Made by a program: the position numbers and the translations under genes. From positions 2,456,001-2,520,000 of the forward strand of contig NZ_CP075191.1 in the NCBI RefSeq assembly GCF_020510625.1: a stretch of DNA of 64,000 nt, written 5' to 3'. Under the pieces are notes generated by a model. The model was not told where the DNA came from and did not search any database. It saw only the letters and a list, made by a program, of their open reading frames with translations. Below are positions 23,169 through 35,612 of this stretch, one piece after another. Each line of letters starts with the position of its first letter. Position 1 is the stretch's first letter. This DNA comes from Ferribacterium limneticum (GTDB lineage: Bacteria > Pseudomonadota > Gammaproteobacteria > Burkholderiales > Rhodocyclaceae).

Positions 23169-23987
23169 ATGAGCCATCCGCTACAAGCCATCATCGAACA
23201 ATTCTGGGAACGCCGCACCGAGCTGTCCCCGCAATCCCCGACCGACACCATCGCTGCCATCAACCAGGTGGTCGGCATGCTCGATTCCGGCGCCCTGCGC
23301 GTCGCCGAGAAGATCAACGGCGACTGGGTCACCCACCAGTGGATCAAGAAGGCCGTGCTACTCTCCTTCCGCGTGCGTGACAACCGCATCCAGGAAGCCG
23401 GCGACATCCGCTTCTTCGACAAGGTCGATACCAAGTTCGAAGGCTGGAGCGAAGCGCAATTCCGCGAAGGCGGCTTCCGCGTCGTGCCGGGCACCATCGT
23501 CCGCAAGGGTTCCTACGTCGCCAAGAACGCAGTGCTGATGCCATCCTTCGTCAACATCGGCGCCTATGTCGATGAAGCCACGATGGTCGACACCTGGGTC
23601 ACCGTCGGTTCCTGCGCCCAGATCGGCAAGAACGTACACCTCTCCGGCGGCGTCGGCATTGGCGGCGTCCTTGAGCCGCTGCAGGCCAACCCGACCATCA
23701 TCGAAGACAACTGCTTCATCGGTGCCCGTTCGGAAGTCGTCGAAGGCGTCATCATCGGCGAGAACTCCGTGCTGTCCATGGGCGTCTATATCGGCCAGAG
23801 CACGCCGATCTACGACCGTGAAACCGGCGAAGTGACCTACGGCCGCGTCCCCCCGGGCTCCGTCGTGATCAGCGGCACCTTGCCGAAGGCCAATGGCGCC
23901 TACAGCCTGTACGCCGCCATCATCGTCAAGAAGGTCGACGCGCAAACCCGCTCGAAGACCAGCATCAACGAACTGCTGCGCCCTTAA
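23169..23987 (+). CDS. dapD: tetrahydrodipicolinate N-succinyltransferase
   Basis: Succinylates tetrahydrodipicolinate in lysine and peptidoglycan precursor synthesis. The 272-residue product has an N-terminal helical part and a left-handed beta-helix of hexapeptide repeats (for example [20 protein letters not shown]). The ATG at 23169 has an AGAGAG box ten bases upstream. A longer frame upstream overlaps dapC and is not needed. Confidence 0.96.
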   Translation: MSHPLQAIIEQFWERRTELSPQSPTDTIAAINQVVGMLDSGALRVAEKINGDWVTHQWIKKAVLLSFRVRDNRIQEAGDIRFFDKVDTKFEGWSEAQFREGGFRVVPGTIVRKGSYVAKNAVLMPSFVNIGAYVDEATMVDTWVTVGSCAQIGKNVHLSGGVGIGGVLEPLQANPTIIEDNCFIGARSEVVEGVIIGENSVLSMGVYIGQSTPIYDRETGEVTYGRVPPGSVVISGTLPKANGAYSLYAAIIVKKVDAQTRSKTSINELLRP

Positions 23988-24014
23988 GCCAAGCCAACCC
24001 ACGAAGGTCTTGTC

Positions 24015-27231
<3,217 letters not shown>

Positions 27232-27240
27232 GTTGGCCGC

Positions 27241-28110
27241 TTGACCAAGCTTTACGAATTACCCAGCCCGTTCGAAGTCGAAACCGGCACCGTGCTGATG
27301 CTGGAGCCGGCCTGGGCCAAGTCTGGCGAACTGCGCGCCCAGTTGCTCGACGAAAGCTACCCCAAGCCCTTCGTCATCGACGACGGCAAATCGCGTTTCC
27401 TCTATTTCAACGTCCGCCTCATGCAGAGCGAAATGTCGCTCAAGGCGCCGCACGATCTGGCCATTCGCTACACGCAGAAAATGATGGCCTTCCTGCTCTT
27501 CCAGCCACGGCCGAAACGCATCGTGCTGATCGGTCTCGGCGGCGGCTCACTGATCAAGTTCTGCCACCGCCGCATGCCCGGCACGCAACTGACAGCGATC
27601 GAACTCGACCCCAACGTGATCGCCTTCCGCGATGCCTTCATGGTGCCGCCTGACGACGAGCGCCTGCAGATCATCGAGGCCGATGGCGCGGAATATCTGG
27701 AAAACACGGAAAAGGGCATCGATACCTTGCTCGTCGATGCCTTCGACAAAACGGGCTTCGCGCCCAGTCTGGCCAACCGCGAGTTCTTCGACAACGCCTA
27801 CGCCAAGCTGTCAGGCAACGGCGTGCTGGTCATCAATCTGGCTGGCGAAAAGGAAAGCTACGCTGGCCTGATCGGCGAAGCGATGCACGTTTTTGATGAT
27901 CAGGTCATCGTGATTTCGGTACCCGACGATGGCAACCACGTGCTCTACGCTTTCAAGGAACGCTATTTCGAGCCACGCTGGCGCTGGTTGCACAACTACG
28001 CCAAGGAACTGCGCGCCAAGTTCGGCCTCGACTTCCCGGCCTTTGTCCAAAAGATGGAACGTTCGACCAAGCTTGGCCTCGCCCGGCGTGAAGCCATCCG
28101 CCGTCGCTAA
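27241..28110 (+). CDS. spermidine-synthase-like aminopropyltransferase family protein
   Basis: The 289-residue product has the polyamine synthase Rossmann motif VLIGLGGGSLIKF (about 96-108), then ELDPNVIAF and an acidic DAFD segment. It lacks parts of the N-terminal domain of classical SpeE, so substrate specificity is open. The start is uncertain: TTG at 27241 gives this length but no strong ribosome binding site; an ATG at 27298 would shorten it by 19 residues. It closely follows prmB. Confidence 0.72.
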   Translation: MTKLYELPSPFEVETGTVLMLEPAWAKSGELRAQLLDESYPKPFVIDDGKSRFLYFNVRLMQSEMSLKAPHDLAIRYTQKMMAFLLFQPRPKRIVLIGLGGGSLIKFCHRRMPGTQLTAIELDPNVIAFRDAFMVPPDDERLQIIEADGAEYLENTEKGIDTLLVDAFDKTGFAPSLANREFFDNAYAKLSGNGVLVINLAGEKESYAGLIGEAMHVFDDQVIVISVPDDGNHVLYAFKERYFEPRWRWLHNYAKELRAKFGLDFPAFVQKMERSTKLGLARREAIRRR

Positions 28111-28113
28111 AGG

Positions 28114-28320
28114 CTATTTCGTCGCTTCCTCGGCCTGCGCCGCGCGCTGCGCCACCTGCTGATTGGCTGCATCCAGATCGCGCTGAACCTTCTCCATCGC
28201 CGCACGCCCCTGCTCGATTTCCTGTTTTTTCATGGCTGCAGCAGTGGCCGCCGTACCGGCCGTCTCGACACTGCAAGCAGCCAATCCGGCCAGGGACATC
28301 AGGATCAAGGCAATTCTCAT
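28114..28320 (-). CDS. small lipoprotein, 68 aa
   Basis: Signal peptide with lipobox (SLAGLAAC, Cys16) followed by an Ala/Gln/Glu-rich helical segment (EQGRAAMEKVQRDLDAANQQ) likely to form a short coiled coil. Such proteins often act as envelope spacers; no function can be assigned. It is adjacent to and co-oriented with pepD, 13 bases downstream of its stop. Confidence 0.65.
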   Translation of the reverse strand: MRIALILMSLAGLAACSVETAGTAATAAAMKKQEIEQGRAAMEKVQRDLDAANQQVAQRAAQAEEATK

Positions 28321-28333
28321 CGGTTGCTCCCTC

Positions 28334-29788
28334 TCAATGCAATTCGGCCAGAATCGCCGTCAGCAAGTTCCAGCATTTTTCCACCGAAGCCACTTCGACC
28401 CGCTCACCCGGCGCATGCGCACCGCGAATCGTCGGACCAAACGAAACAATATCCATCCCCGGATACTTGTCGCCGATGATGCCGCACTCCAGACCGGCAT
28501 GGATGACCTGAACCTTCGAGTCGGTGCCAAAATCCCGCCGATAGACCGACTGGCAAAACTTGAGCAACTGCGAATCCGGATTCGGCGCCCAGCCTGGGTA
28601 ATAACCCTCCTTTTCGACCTTGCTATCGCTCAAGGCCCACAAACTGGCGATTTCATCAGCCAATGCCATGCTGCCACTGCCGATCAGCGAACGCACCATG
28701 AAGTTGCATGAACCACCATTCGGGTGCAGTTCGACCATACCAAGGTTATTGGAGGTTTCAACCACGCCCGGCACCTGGCGGCTCATCCGACGCACACCAT
28801 GCGGCGCAGCGTGCAGCGAAGACAACCAGATTCGTTGCTCACTCGACGACATCACCGCCGTCACCTCGCAGGCAGAGACGCGCAGTTCCAATCCGTCCTC
28901 GACACCGCGCAGTTCGCCCCGCAAACAGCGCTGCGCTTCGAGTACCGCTGGAGCGAGAGAGTCGGCCACATTTCCTGGCAACAGGATCACGGCCGAAGCT
29001 TCACGCGGCAAGGCATTCCGAGCCGTCCCCCCGGAAAGTTCAGCCAGACGCAACGGAAACGTTGCCTCCAGTTCGCGCAGCACACGAACCAGCAACTTGA
29101 TCGCGTTACCCCGTTCCTCGTGAATATCAACCCCAGAATGCCCGCCGCGCAAACCGCTCAGTTCGATCCGCCAAGCCTGATGCCCCGCCGGAACAGGCTC
29201 GGAAAGACCACTACGCTCAACATTGACATCAAGACCGCCAGCGCATCCCAGATAAAACTCGCCCCAATCTTCAGTATCAAGATTCAGCATCAACTGGCCT
29301 TGCAGCACTCCCGGCGCCAGACCACGCGCGCCGCCCATGCCAGCCTCTTCATCGACCGTCAGCAAAGCTTCAATAGGACCATGCCGGAGCGAGTTGTCGT
29401 CCAGAACGGCAAGAATCAAGGCGACACCGATACCGTTATCCGCCCCCAGGGTGGTCTTTTCGGCCACCAGCCAGCCGTCACGCAAGACTGGAACGATCGA
29501 ATCGCGAGAAAAGTCGTGATTGCTATCGGCGTTCTTCTGGCAAACCATGTCGAGATGCGCCTGCAACACCACACCCGGATACTTCTCGCGCCCGGTGCTG
29601 GCCGGCTTGCGGATAATCAGGTTACCCGCTGCATCGATCTCGACGGCAAGGCCTCGATTGATCGCCCATTGCCGCAATGAATCGCGCAGCACGGCTTCCT
29701 GCTTAGAAGCACGTGGCGTAGCGCACAGGGTAGAAAAATGCACCCAGACAGTGGCTGGTTGCAGACCGGAAAACACAGCGTCGTTCAT
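28334..29788 (-). CDS. pepD: aminoacyl-histidine dipeptidase (PepD, M20)
   Basis: Cytoplasmic zinc dipeptidase with carnosinase-like activity. The 484-residue product has AHLDMVCQK (metal His and Asp), LGADNGIGV (bridging Asp), TVDEEAGMGG (Glu pair) and the C-terminal HAGLECG and HAPGERV elements. The start at 29788 matches the family start (NDAVFSGLQPATVW). The upstream frame extends into the tRNA-derived repeat and is not coding. The integrated element begins about 60 bases before this gene, so its promoter lies close to the left junction. Confidence 0.93.
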   Translation of the reverse strand: MNDAVFSGLQPATVWVHFSTLCATPRASKQEAVLRDSLRQWAINRGLAVEIDAAGNLIIRKPASTGREKYPGVVLQAHLDMVCQKNADSNHDFSRDSIVPVLRDGWLVAEKTTLGADNGIGVALILAVLDDNSLRHGPIEALLTVDEEAGMGGARGLAPGVLQGQLMLNLDTEDWGEFYLGCAGGLDVNVERSGLSEPVPAGHQAWRIELSGLRGGHSGVDIHEERGNAIKLLVRVLRELEATFPLRLAELSGGTARNALPREASAVILLPGNVADSLAPAVLEAQRCLRGELRGVEDGLELRVSACEVTAVMSSSEQRIWLSSLHAAPHGVRRMSRQVPGVVETSNNLGMVELHPNGGSCNFMVRSLIGSGSMALADEIASLWALSDSKVEKEGYYPGWAPNPDSQLLKFCQSVYRRDFGTDSKVQVIHAGLECGIIGDKYPGMDIVSFGPTIRGAHAPGERVEVASVEKCWNLLTAILAELH

Positions 29789-29810
29789 GTTTCGCGAACT
29801 CCAAAGTGAA

Positions 29811-29842
29811 AACCCCCGCAGACCTTGCGGTGTGCGGGGGTT
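29811..29842 (-). terminator. original tRNA-His terminator, now stranded at the left junction
   Basis: 10-bp perfect stem (29811-29820 with 29833-29842) followed on the minus strand by TTTTC. Read on that strand it directly follows the displaced tRNA 3' fragment, so it probably ended the tRNA-His transcript before integration. Confidence 0.7.
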
Positions 29843-29848
29843 AAATTC

Positions 29849-29896
29849 TGGGGCGACTGATGGGGCTCGAACCCACGACAACCGGAATCACAATCC
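29849..29896. repeat. attL: displaced 3' part of tRNA-His
   Basis: Perfect 48-base copy of 48115-48162, running from the encoded CCA end to the anticodon stem of tRNA-His. After 29896 the match stops. It marks the left boundary of the integrated element. Confidence 0.95.
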
Positions 29897-29916
29897 AGAA
29901 CCAACCCCTTTACCGC

Positions 29917-30062
29917 TGCTTACTAGGAGTTACTATTTAAACTAATTTCCTTGTTATTCCTATACTTACGCATTACTATTAGTCCGGTTGTTAGGCAAGA
30001 AATTACTAACTTTTACCGCTCTCTGCTTACCATGTGCTTACCAGAGCGAGAAGTAAGCAGAG
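29917..30062. promoter_or_regulatory. left integrase arm-type sites
   Basis: TGCTTACT/C repeats at 29917-29924, 30024-30031 and 30035-30042, and an inverted copy at 30053-30059. The segment 30021-30030 and 30053-30062 forms a perfect 10-base inverted repeat. The 23-base block 30024-30046 recurs with one mismatch at 48030-48052 at the other end. Pattern fits integrase arm binding. Confidence 0.65.
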
Positions 30063-30088
30063 AAAAACCGAACTAATAGGGGTGCGAA

Positions 30089-31357
30089 ATGGCGAAGCTA
30101 ACCAAGGTCGAAGTCGACAATCTTAAGCCATCTGGCAAGGATGCCTTTGTATGGGCTGACGACCCGAAAGGATTCGGGGTTAAGGTTTTCACCTCCGGTG
30201 TAAAGTCGTTCGTCTTTCAGTACCGCACCGAAGAAGGCAAGACCCGTCGTTACACCATCGGCAAGTTGTCCGACACGCTTACCGTGGAACAGGCCCGCAA
30301 GCGTGCCAAGGCCCTATCCCTTGAGGTGCTAAATGGTGGCGACCCGATGGGGCATAAGCAAGCACGCCTTGCCGCCATTACAGTTGCAGAACTGCTGACG
30401 CAATACCAAGCCTCGCCCAAGTTTGCGGAAAATGCAGAGACGACGAAGGCCACCGACAAAGGACGAATTGAGCGCCATCTGATTCCCCTACTTGGCGATT
30501 CAATCGCGGACAAAATTTCCGCCGATGACGTGCGACGGGCGCAAGCTGCAATCCGTGACGGGAAAACCGCAGGGAGATTCAAGACGGGTCCGCGTGGCTT
30601 GGCAAAGGTCACGGGCGGTGCCGGCACCGCTGACAAATGCGTCCTGCTGTTACGGGCTGCCTATGCCTGGGCTATCTCCGAAAACATCCTGAAGGACAAC
30701 CCCGCCGCCCCGCTCAAGGTGGCAGGCTCTGGCCAACGTGAGCAGATCATGGAAACGGCAGCCGATTACACCGTGCTATTCAACGCCCTGGACAAGATGC
30801 AGAAGGAGCTCCGCATACGCCCCGCCGCTGCCGATGCCATCCGCTTGATTGCCTTGACCGGTGCTAGGCGCGGCGAAGTTTCAAATCTAATTTGGCAGTA
30901 TTGCGACCTTCGAACTGGCCTAATCACCTTGCCACCGAAAGCCCACAAAGCCGGAAAGCGAACAGGCAAGCCCCGCATCATTGCTTTGCCGGCTGAAGGC
31001 GTGGCCATTCTGAAGCGCCAAGCCAAGGGGAAACCTGAGGACTACGTTTTCAAGCCAGCCAAGGGCGATGGGGCCATCGCGCTAGCAAAGCCTTGGATAG
31101 CTGTTCGTGAAGAGGCAAAGCTGCCCGCCAATTTTGGATTGCATGGCCTTCGCCATAGCCTAGGCAGTCATCTAGCAATGAGTGGAGCTAGCTCTCACGA
31201 GGTAATGGAAGCCCTAGGCCATAGGCAGGCTTCAACCACACAACGCTATATCCACTTTGCAGAGCGTGCCCGTTCCACATTGGCTGAGCGTGCTGCATCT
31301 GTTGCTATGGCAGGCATGGTGAGCAGCAAGGCAAGCACAGAACCTTTACCGGAATAG
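30089..31357 (+). CDS. int: tyrosine-recombinase integrase
   Basis: Site-specific recombinase that inserts the element at tRNA-His. The 422-residue product has an N-terminal DUF4102-like arm-binding domain (DDPKGFGVKVF, RRYTIGKLS), a core SAM-like domain, and the catalytic domain with Arg in LTGARRGEVS (about 258), HGLRH (about 351-355), GH in LGHRQAS and Tyr in TQRYIHF (about 388). It lies 190 bases inside attL and has an AGGGG box before the ATG. It points inward, with the intact tRNA at the far end of the element. Confidence 0.95.
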   Translation: MAKLTKVEVDNLKPSGKDAFVWADDPKGFGVKVFTSGVKSFVFQYRTEEGKTRRYTIGKLSDTLTVEQARKRAKALSLEVLNGGDPMGHKQARLAAITVAELLTQYQASPKFAENAETTKATDKGRIERHLIPLLGDSIADKISADDVRRAQAAIRDGKTAGRFKTGPRGLAKVTGGAGTADKCVLLLRAAYAWAISENILKDNPAAPLKVAGSGQREQIMETAADYTVLFNALDKMQKELRIRPAAADAIRLIALTGARRGEVSNLIWQYCDLRTGLITLPPKAHKAGKRTGKPRIIALPAEGVAILKRQAKGKPEDYVFKPAKGDGAIALAKPWIAVREEAKLPANFGLHGLRHSLGSHLAMSGASSHEVMEALGHRQASTTQRYIHFAERARSTLAERAASVAMAGMVSSKASTEPLPE

Positions 31358-31390
31358 ATAGCCAGTTCTTTCGCCTTACCGAATTTGCTA

Positions 31391-31419
31391 TTCCATACCC
31401 GTTTCTTACTTCATATAAT
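31391..31419 (+). promoter_or_regulatory. sigma-70-type promoter after int
   Basis: Perfect TATAAT at 31414-31419, 17 bases after a weak -35 (TTCCAT, 31391-31396). It would start a transcript near 31426 in the gap between int and the AlpA-like gene. Confidence 0.5.
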
Positions 31420-31425
31420 CGCACC

Positions 31426-31604
31426 AACCCCAAAAGGGGCCGTACGCAGGCAACGTGAGCATGGCAGCCGAAGCCTGACAGCGTACTACCAAGGACAAGG
31501 GACTTACAGCCCGGGGCAACCCGAAAGACACTGACAGACAGCCCAAACTGAAAGCCCATGCACCAAACCGCAAATCAACTTGCGGGCTGGTGCATGGGCT
31601 TTTT
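31426..31604 (+). ncRNA. possible structured small RNA of the element
   Basis: About 180 bases between a promoter and an intrinsic terminator, with no credible reading frame. Predicted structures: CCCC-AAAA-GGGG near the 5' end; a stem pairing GTACG/CAGGC (from 31442) with GCCTG/CGTAC (to about 31486); and the terminator. No known family recognised. It could be a regulatory RNA or simply a leader. Confidence 0.4.
31553..31604 (+). terminator. intrinsic terminator with nested stem
   Basis: 13-bp outer stem (31553-31565 with 31588-31600) enclosing a second 6-bp stem (31568-31573 with 31580-31585), then TTTT. It separates int and the possible RNA from the AlpA-like gene. Confidence 0.75.
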
Positions 31605-31637
31605 CATGCGCCGCCCCGATAAAAATAAGGCCTCGCC

Positions 31638-31862
31638 ATGACCACAGAAGAAAAATACCTGGACCGCCCCGCCGCCTCTGAATATGTCCGCTCCAAGGGT
31701 TTGCCCTGCTCAAAAACTACGCTTGCAAAACTTGTGACTGTAGGTGGAGGCCCTGCCCTCCGGAAGTTTGGAAATCGTGCGGTCTATTTAGCTGCCGACC
31801 TTGACGCATGGATTAACAGCAAGCTGTCTGCTCCCCGTCACTCTTCATCTGCAACCGTTTAA
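31638..31862 (+). CDS. AlpA/excisionase-type helix-turn-helix protein
   Basis: The 74-residue product has the helix_turn_helix_17 layout: LDRPAASEYVRSKGLPCSKTTL (helices), then GGGPALRKFGNRAVYLAADLDAWI, the wing and 'DLDAWI' end common to AlpA and excisionase proteins. In P4-like and PICI elements AlpA activates the island or excision genes. Ribosome binding site is weak (AATAAGG ten bases before ATG). No CI-type repressor is present, so this is the leading candidate for the element's switch. Confidence 0.78.
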   Translation: MTTEEKYLDRPAASEYVRSKGLPCSKTTLAKLVTVGGGPALRKFGNRAVYLAADLDAWINSKLSAPRHSSSATV

Positions 31863-31873
31863 GGAAATCCACC

Positions 31874-32320
31874 ATGACCACACACCTAGCCAGCCTTGGA
31901 CGCGAGCACCTGCTATCGATGATCGAACGTGCAACGGAAACCTTCCCGAAGCCGTTTATCCCTCGCCAGCCTGAAATTACGGTCAATGTGAATATCGAGT
32001 TCAAGGAGCCAACCGAATTGGCCCCCAGCTTCCTGGCACACCTCGCCATCATTGCCGGCGCTGTTCCTGACATTGACCACGGATTCACGTTCAACGGGAA
32101 CCCAATCAACAAAGACGCAATCACTTGGTTTTTGGCCGGCGCCTACAAGATCGAAGCGACATGTGGAAAATCCATCCTGGCCGCGGGGGCAGCATTTGCA
32201 CGCGAGGCCAAGGACCGAGCGAAAGCCATCAAGATTGCCGCCGCTCTACGTGCAGTGGATCGCGGTAATGACGGCATGTTCGACCCGCTGAAAATCGTAC
32301 AGCTTGCCCTGATGGACTGA
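31874..32320 (+). CDS. hypothetical protein of the element, 148 aa
   Basis: Starts 12 bases after the AlpA-like gene with AAGGA before the ATG, so the pair is probably one operon. The predicted fold is helical in the second half (ILAAGAAFAREAKDRAKAIKIAAALRAVD). I recognise no motif. A hairpin follows directly after the stop. Confidence 0.65.
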   Translation: MTTHLASLGREHLLSMIERATETFPKPFIPRQPEITVNVNIEFKEPTELAPSFLAHLAIIAGAVPDIDHGFTFNGNPINKDAITWFLAGAYKIEATCGKSILAAGAAFAREAKDRAKAIKIAAALRAVDRGNDGMFDPLKIVQLALMD

Positions 32321-32625
32321 CGAAAAAAGGCCCCTCGCCTATCCCAAGGTGAGGGGCTGGTGTAGCTTTGATCTGGTTGCGGTCAGATCAAGGCAAATTA
32401 TAACCTAACCGCATTGATTACAAAAGGATAATTACAAAAAAACAGCTTGGAAGTCGTTGCGGCGACATCGTTGCGGACCACCGCGGTTACTTCCTTTCAG
32501 GGGTGCTGAAAACCCTGGCCTCATGTTGGCAAGCATGATGCCCCTGCCCACAGCGTGGCAGGACGCAAACAACAGCCTATGCCGTTTAACGGTACGCGAC
32601 GACCTCAATATGGAGATCGTCAAAA
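32321..32625. other. gene-free stretch before the primase, with two hairpins and a possible promoter
   Basis: Holds a 10-bp stem (32330-32339 with 32348-32357, one G-T pair) preceded by A6, so it would terminate leftward transcripts. A second stem pairs 32368-32375 with 32384-32391. A possible promoter is TTGCGG (from 32377) with TATAAC 16 bases later. Nothing else recognised up to the primase ATG. Confidence 0.5.
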
Positions 32626-33681
32626 ATGACATCATCAAGCAGCATGCATTTCTTCTGGCAACCGTCAGAGCACAGCAAGTGGATAGCCGCCCCGGCTTCC
32701 CAGCGCGAACACATCGCGCACACCTTCAAGCCAATGCTTGCCACCGTCCTTGACGTTAATCACGACTTCGAGACCGACGCCGACGAACTTAAATATTCCG
32801 GCCCGCTGTATATCGACTTCGACGGTAAAGACGGCCTGGAATCTGTAATTCCCCACTTTCAAGCATGTATCCAAAAGCTGATTGACCTTGATGTTAATCC
32901 GGCACAAATCCGGCTGGCATGTTCAGGCGGGCGGGGCTTTCACATCGAAGTGCCAATGGCCTGCTTCATGGTCAAGCCCGGTGCTACTGAACACCTGCCG
33001 AGCATTTATAAGCTGATGGTTAAATCCCGCTGGCTACAAACTCCGACTATCGACGATGTTGTCTATTCGGAAAAGAAGGGCCGCATGTGGCGTCAATACA
33101 ATGTGCAACGCCCTAACGGCCTGCACAAAGTATCTATATCGTTTAGCGAGGCCATGACCATAACCCCGGAACTGTATAACGAGTTATGCAGCACGCCGCG
33201 CCCTGTCCTGGAACCGGCTACACCGACCCTTGCAGGCGGTCTCGCTGAAATCTTCAGCGGCATGCAGCGCAAGCAGGCTGCTGAACGCGTCAAGAAGGAT
33301 GCCCGCAAGCGCGAGACATCCAAGGTTGGCGCCGCCCTTAAGGAGCGATTCCACACCCGCGGCGCCGCCCTACCGCCAAGCCTGTTGTTGTTGGCAGCCG
33401 GCAAGGTTGATTCACCAAAGGGGTTTAACCAGATCGCCATGCAATTGGGCGTAACCGCTGAGGCCATGGGGCTTAGCGAAGATCAGTTGATCACGCTGTG
33501 CACTAGCCTGATAGCCAATCACAAGGGCGATGGCAGCAAGTACAACACGCCCCGCAAGCGGGAAGAGCAATTGCGGGATCAATACCGCAATGCATGCGAT
33601 GGTGACCTTAACTTAAGCATTGGGGGCATCCGTTCAATCATGCCGGCATCGATGCCGTGTAACGACTTGCGGGGGTTTTAA
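32626..33681 (+). CDS. archaeo-eukaryotic-type (AEP) primase
   Basis: The 351-residue product shows the AEP catalytic layout: DxD in LYIDFDGKDG (Asp64, Asp66), the nucleotide-binding SGGRGFH (Ser100-His106), and a third acidic site around TIDDVVYSEK, followed by NGLHKVS. The C-terminal third is basic and helical. It would lay primers for element replication together with the next gene, whose start follows its stop by one base. Bacteriophage satellites and P4-like elements commonly use such primase plus helicase pairs. Confidence 0.8.
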   Translation: MTSSSSMHFFWQPSEHSKWIAAPASQREHIAHTFKPMLATVLDVNHDFETDADELKYSGPLYIDFDGKDGLESVIPHFQACIQKLIDLDVNPAQIRLACSGGRGFHIEVPMACFMVKPGATEHLPSIYKLMVKSRWLQTPTIDDVVYSEKKGRMWRQYNVQRPNGLHKVSISFSEAMTITPELYNELCSTPRPVLEPATPTLAGGLAEIFSGMQRKQAAERVKKDARKRETSKVGAALKERFHTRGAALPPSLLLLAAGKVDSPKGFNQIAMQLGVTAEAMGLSEDQLITLCTSLIANHKGDGSKYNTPRKREEQLRDQYRNACDGDLNLSIGGIRSIMPASMPCNDLRGF

Positions 33682-33682
33682 C

Positions 33683-35212
33683 ATGGTGACCATCGATATT
33701 CAGAACCTCGTTTCCCCTGAAGCTGCAAGCGCCTTTACCCGCACCGCCGCACAATGGACAGATGCTTTTCAGGCTGCCGGCAAGGACGATGTTTTCACCC
33801 TTGCGACTGACATGCACCTTGACCCCAACTTGAAGGAGTTCGAGCGAAACAGCTTGATCAAGCTGGCAGCCAAGCGAATGGGCGTCACTTATCGTGACCT
33901 CGTCAAAGACCTCCGACAAGGTTCGAGCGAGCCGAAAAAGGATCATTTGTACTTTGCCCGACAGACGCTTGATTTTTTCCAAGCGGGAAACGTTCTGTAC
34001 TCGCAGGGGGCTTTCTGGGTCTGGCGAGATGCCGGCGTCTGGGAACGTGTCCTTGACCACGAGATTCGACGGGCTGCCATGGGCATGCTACAGGGACAGG
34101 AGGCCGTAACGGACGGCACCGTCCGTTCCGTGGTGGCCCTGGCAAGGGACGAGGCCTATTCAGCCGCCGCCCATTTCGACCAGCCGGCGCCGCGCCGAAT
34201 CAACGTGCAGAACGGCACGCTGCACTATCAGGCGGGGGCCTGGGCATTGCGTGAGCATGATCGCGGCGACTACCTGACGACGCAGCTACCCGTAACCTTT
34301 GACCCGCAAGCGACCTGCCCGCGGTTCGATAGGTTCCTGGCTGAAATCTTCGAAGGGGACGAGGACGCAACCGACAAGGCACAAGTCATATTGGAGATGA
34401 TCGGATATACCTTGACGCAAAGTTGTCAGTTTGAAAAATTCATAATCCTGGTTGGCAGTGGCAGCAACGGCAAGAGCGTTTTGCTTGACGTGCTGCGCTC
34501 CCTGGTTGGTCCTGGTCAAGTGGCATCCGTTGAACCGGGCAAGCTGGGGGATCGTGTTGAACGCGAGCGCCTGCATGGCAAGCTGGCGAATATCTGCCCT
34601 GAATTGCCAGTCGGCGCGATGCTGGCTGATGCTGCGCTCAAGAGCTTTACAAGTGGCGACCTCGTGAGCGGTGCGGCGAAGTTTGGCCAGCCGTTCGACT
34701 ACAAACCGTATGCCACGTTTTGGACGGGCACGAACCACATGCCGCACACGCGTGACCTCTCGCACGGCATGTTCCGCCGTGCATTGATTGTTCAGTTCAA
34801 CCGCACATTCAACGAGAGCACGCGGGAAATCGGCCTTGCCGACAAGCTGCGTGACGAGTTGCCCGGCATCCTGGTTAAGGCCCTGGACGCGTTTGCAAGT
34901 GTTATCGAGCGTGGGGGCTTTACCGTTCCAGCATCGTCTGATGCAGCCCTCAAGGCGTGGCGTACCGATGCTGATCAGGTGGCCCAGTTCCTGGAAGATC
35001 GATGCCTATGCGATGCCAGCGACACGCAGGCATTCATTTCGCATGCTCTGCTGTTCCGGGAGTTCCAGAACTGGGCACACGATCAGAACCTTAAGCATTC
35101 GGTCACAGGCAAGGCGTTCAGCTTGCGCCTTGTCGCCTTGGGTTATCAGGCCAAAACCAAGCGTGATGGTGGCAGTCGTGACCGAGGCTTTCAAGGTATC
35201 GGGCTTGCTTGA
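33683..35212 (+). CDS. phage/plasmid primase-type SF3-like helicase
   Basis: The 509-residue product has the D5/P4-type helicase core: Walker A GSGSNGKS (258-265), a following VASVEPGKLGDRVERERLHGKLANI region with Walker B-like ICPELP, and WTGTNHMPHTRD as motif C/sensor. The N-terminal 200 residues resemble the D5_N region. ATG at 33683 is used because it follows the primase stop immediately; the earlier in-frame start would overlap the primase. It lies directly upstream of the iteron origin it presumably opens. Confidence 0.85.
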   Translation: MVTIDIQNLVSPEAASAFTRTAAQWTDAFQAAGKDDVFTLATDMHLDPNLKEFERNSLIKLAAKRMGVTYRDLVKDLRQGSSEPKKDHLYFARQTLDFFQAGNVLYSQGAFWVWRDAGVWERVLDHEIRRAAMGMLQGQEAVTDGTVRSVVALARDEAYSAAAHFDQPAPRRINVQNGTLHYQAGAWALREHDRGDYLTTQLPVTFDPQATCPRFDRFLAEIFEGDEDATDKAQVILEMIGYTLTQSCQFEKFIILVGSGSNGKSVLLDVLRSLVGPGQVASVEPGKLGDRVERERLHGKLANICPELPVGAMLADAALKSFTSGDLVSGAAKFGQPFDYKPYATFWTGTNHMPHTRDLSHGMFRRALIVQFNRTFNESTREIGLADKLRDELPGILVKALDAFASVIERGGFTVPASSDAALKAWRTDADQVAQFLEDRCLCDASDTQAFISHALLFREFQNWAHDQNLKHSVTGKAFSLRLVALGYQAKTKRDGGSRDRGFQGIGLA

Positions 35213-35229
35213 TGCAAGGTTGATCATTC

Positions 35230-35252
35230 AAGGCGCCGCAAGGCGCCTTTTT
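35230..35252 (+). terminator. terminator after the helicase gene
   Basis: 8-bp stem (AAGGCGCC with GGCGCCTT) closed by a GCAA tetraloop and followed by TTT. It isolates the origin region from upstream transcription. Confidence 0.8.
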
Positions 35253-35364
35253 CATTGGGGGTGGCTACTTAAACGCTTGTGCTGCAAGGGTTTCAAAATC
35301 TGTAGCCACTTAGATCGTTGCAGCACAAGGGTTTCGGGCTGGTGGCTACAGGGTGGCTACAGGT

Positions 35365-35394
35365 TGGCTACAGATTTTTAAAAACCTGTAGCCA
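35365..35394. repeat. 30-bp near-perfect palindrome, left of AT core
   Basis: Two back-to-back iterons joined by an ATTTTT/AAAAAC centre, with one mismatch between arms. It mirrors the perfect copy at 35583-35612 on the other side of the AT-rich core. Confidence 0.8.
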
Positions 35395-35582
35395 CTTAAA
35401 CGCTTGTGCTGCAAGGGTTTCGGGCTGCTGGCTACAGGTGCTACAGGTTTTCTTCTATTAAACGCGTGGAAAATTGTTTTTTTAAAAGAAGAAAAAAAAC
35501 ATTTCTATAGAGAGAAGTTGAGGCCAAAACCTGTGTCATCTGTAGCCACCCTTGCAAATCCCTTGTGCTGCAAGGCTTTAGG

Positions 35583-35612
35583 TGGCTACAGGTTTTTAAA
35601 AACCTGTAGCCA
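35583..35612. repeat. 30-bp perfect palindrome, right of AT core
   Basis: Arms 35583-35597 and 35598-35612 are exact reverse complements with no spacer. It contains two divergent iterons and could form a cruciform or bind two initiator units. Confidence 0.85.

Noticed and set aside
29789..29881. Upstream extension of the pepD frame
   Set aside because: It reads through the displaced tRNA-His fragment; the family start is at 29788.
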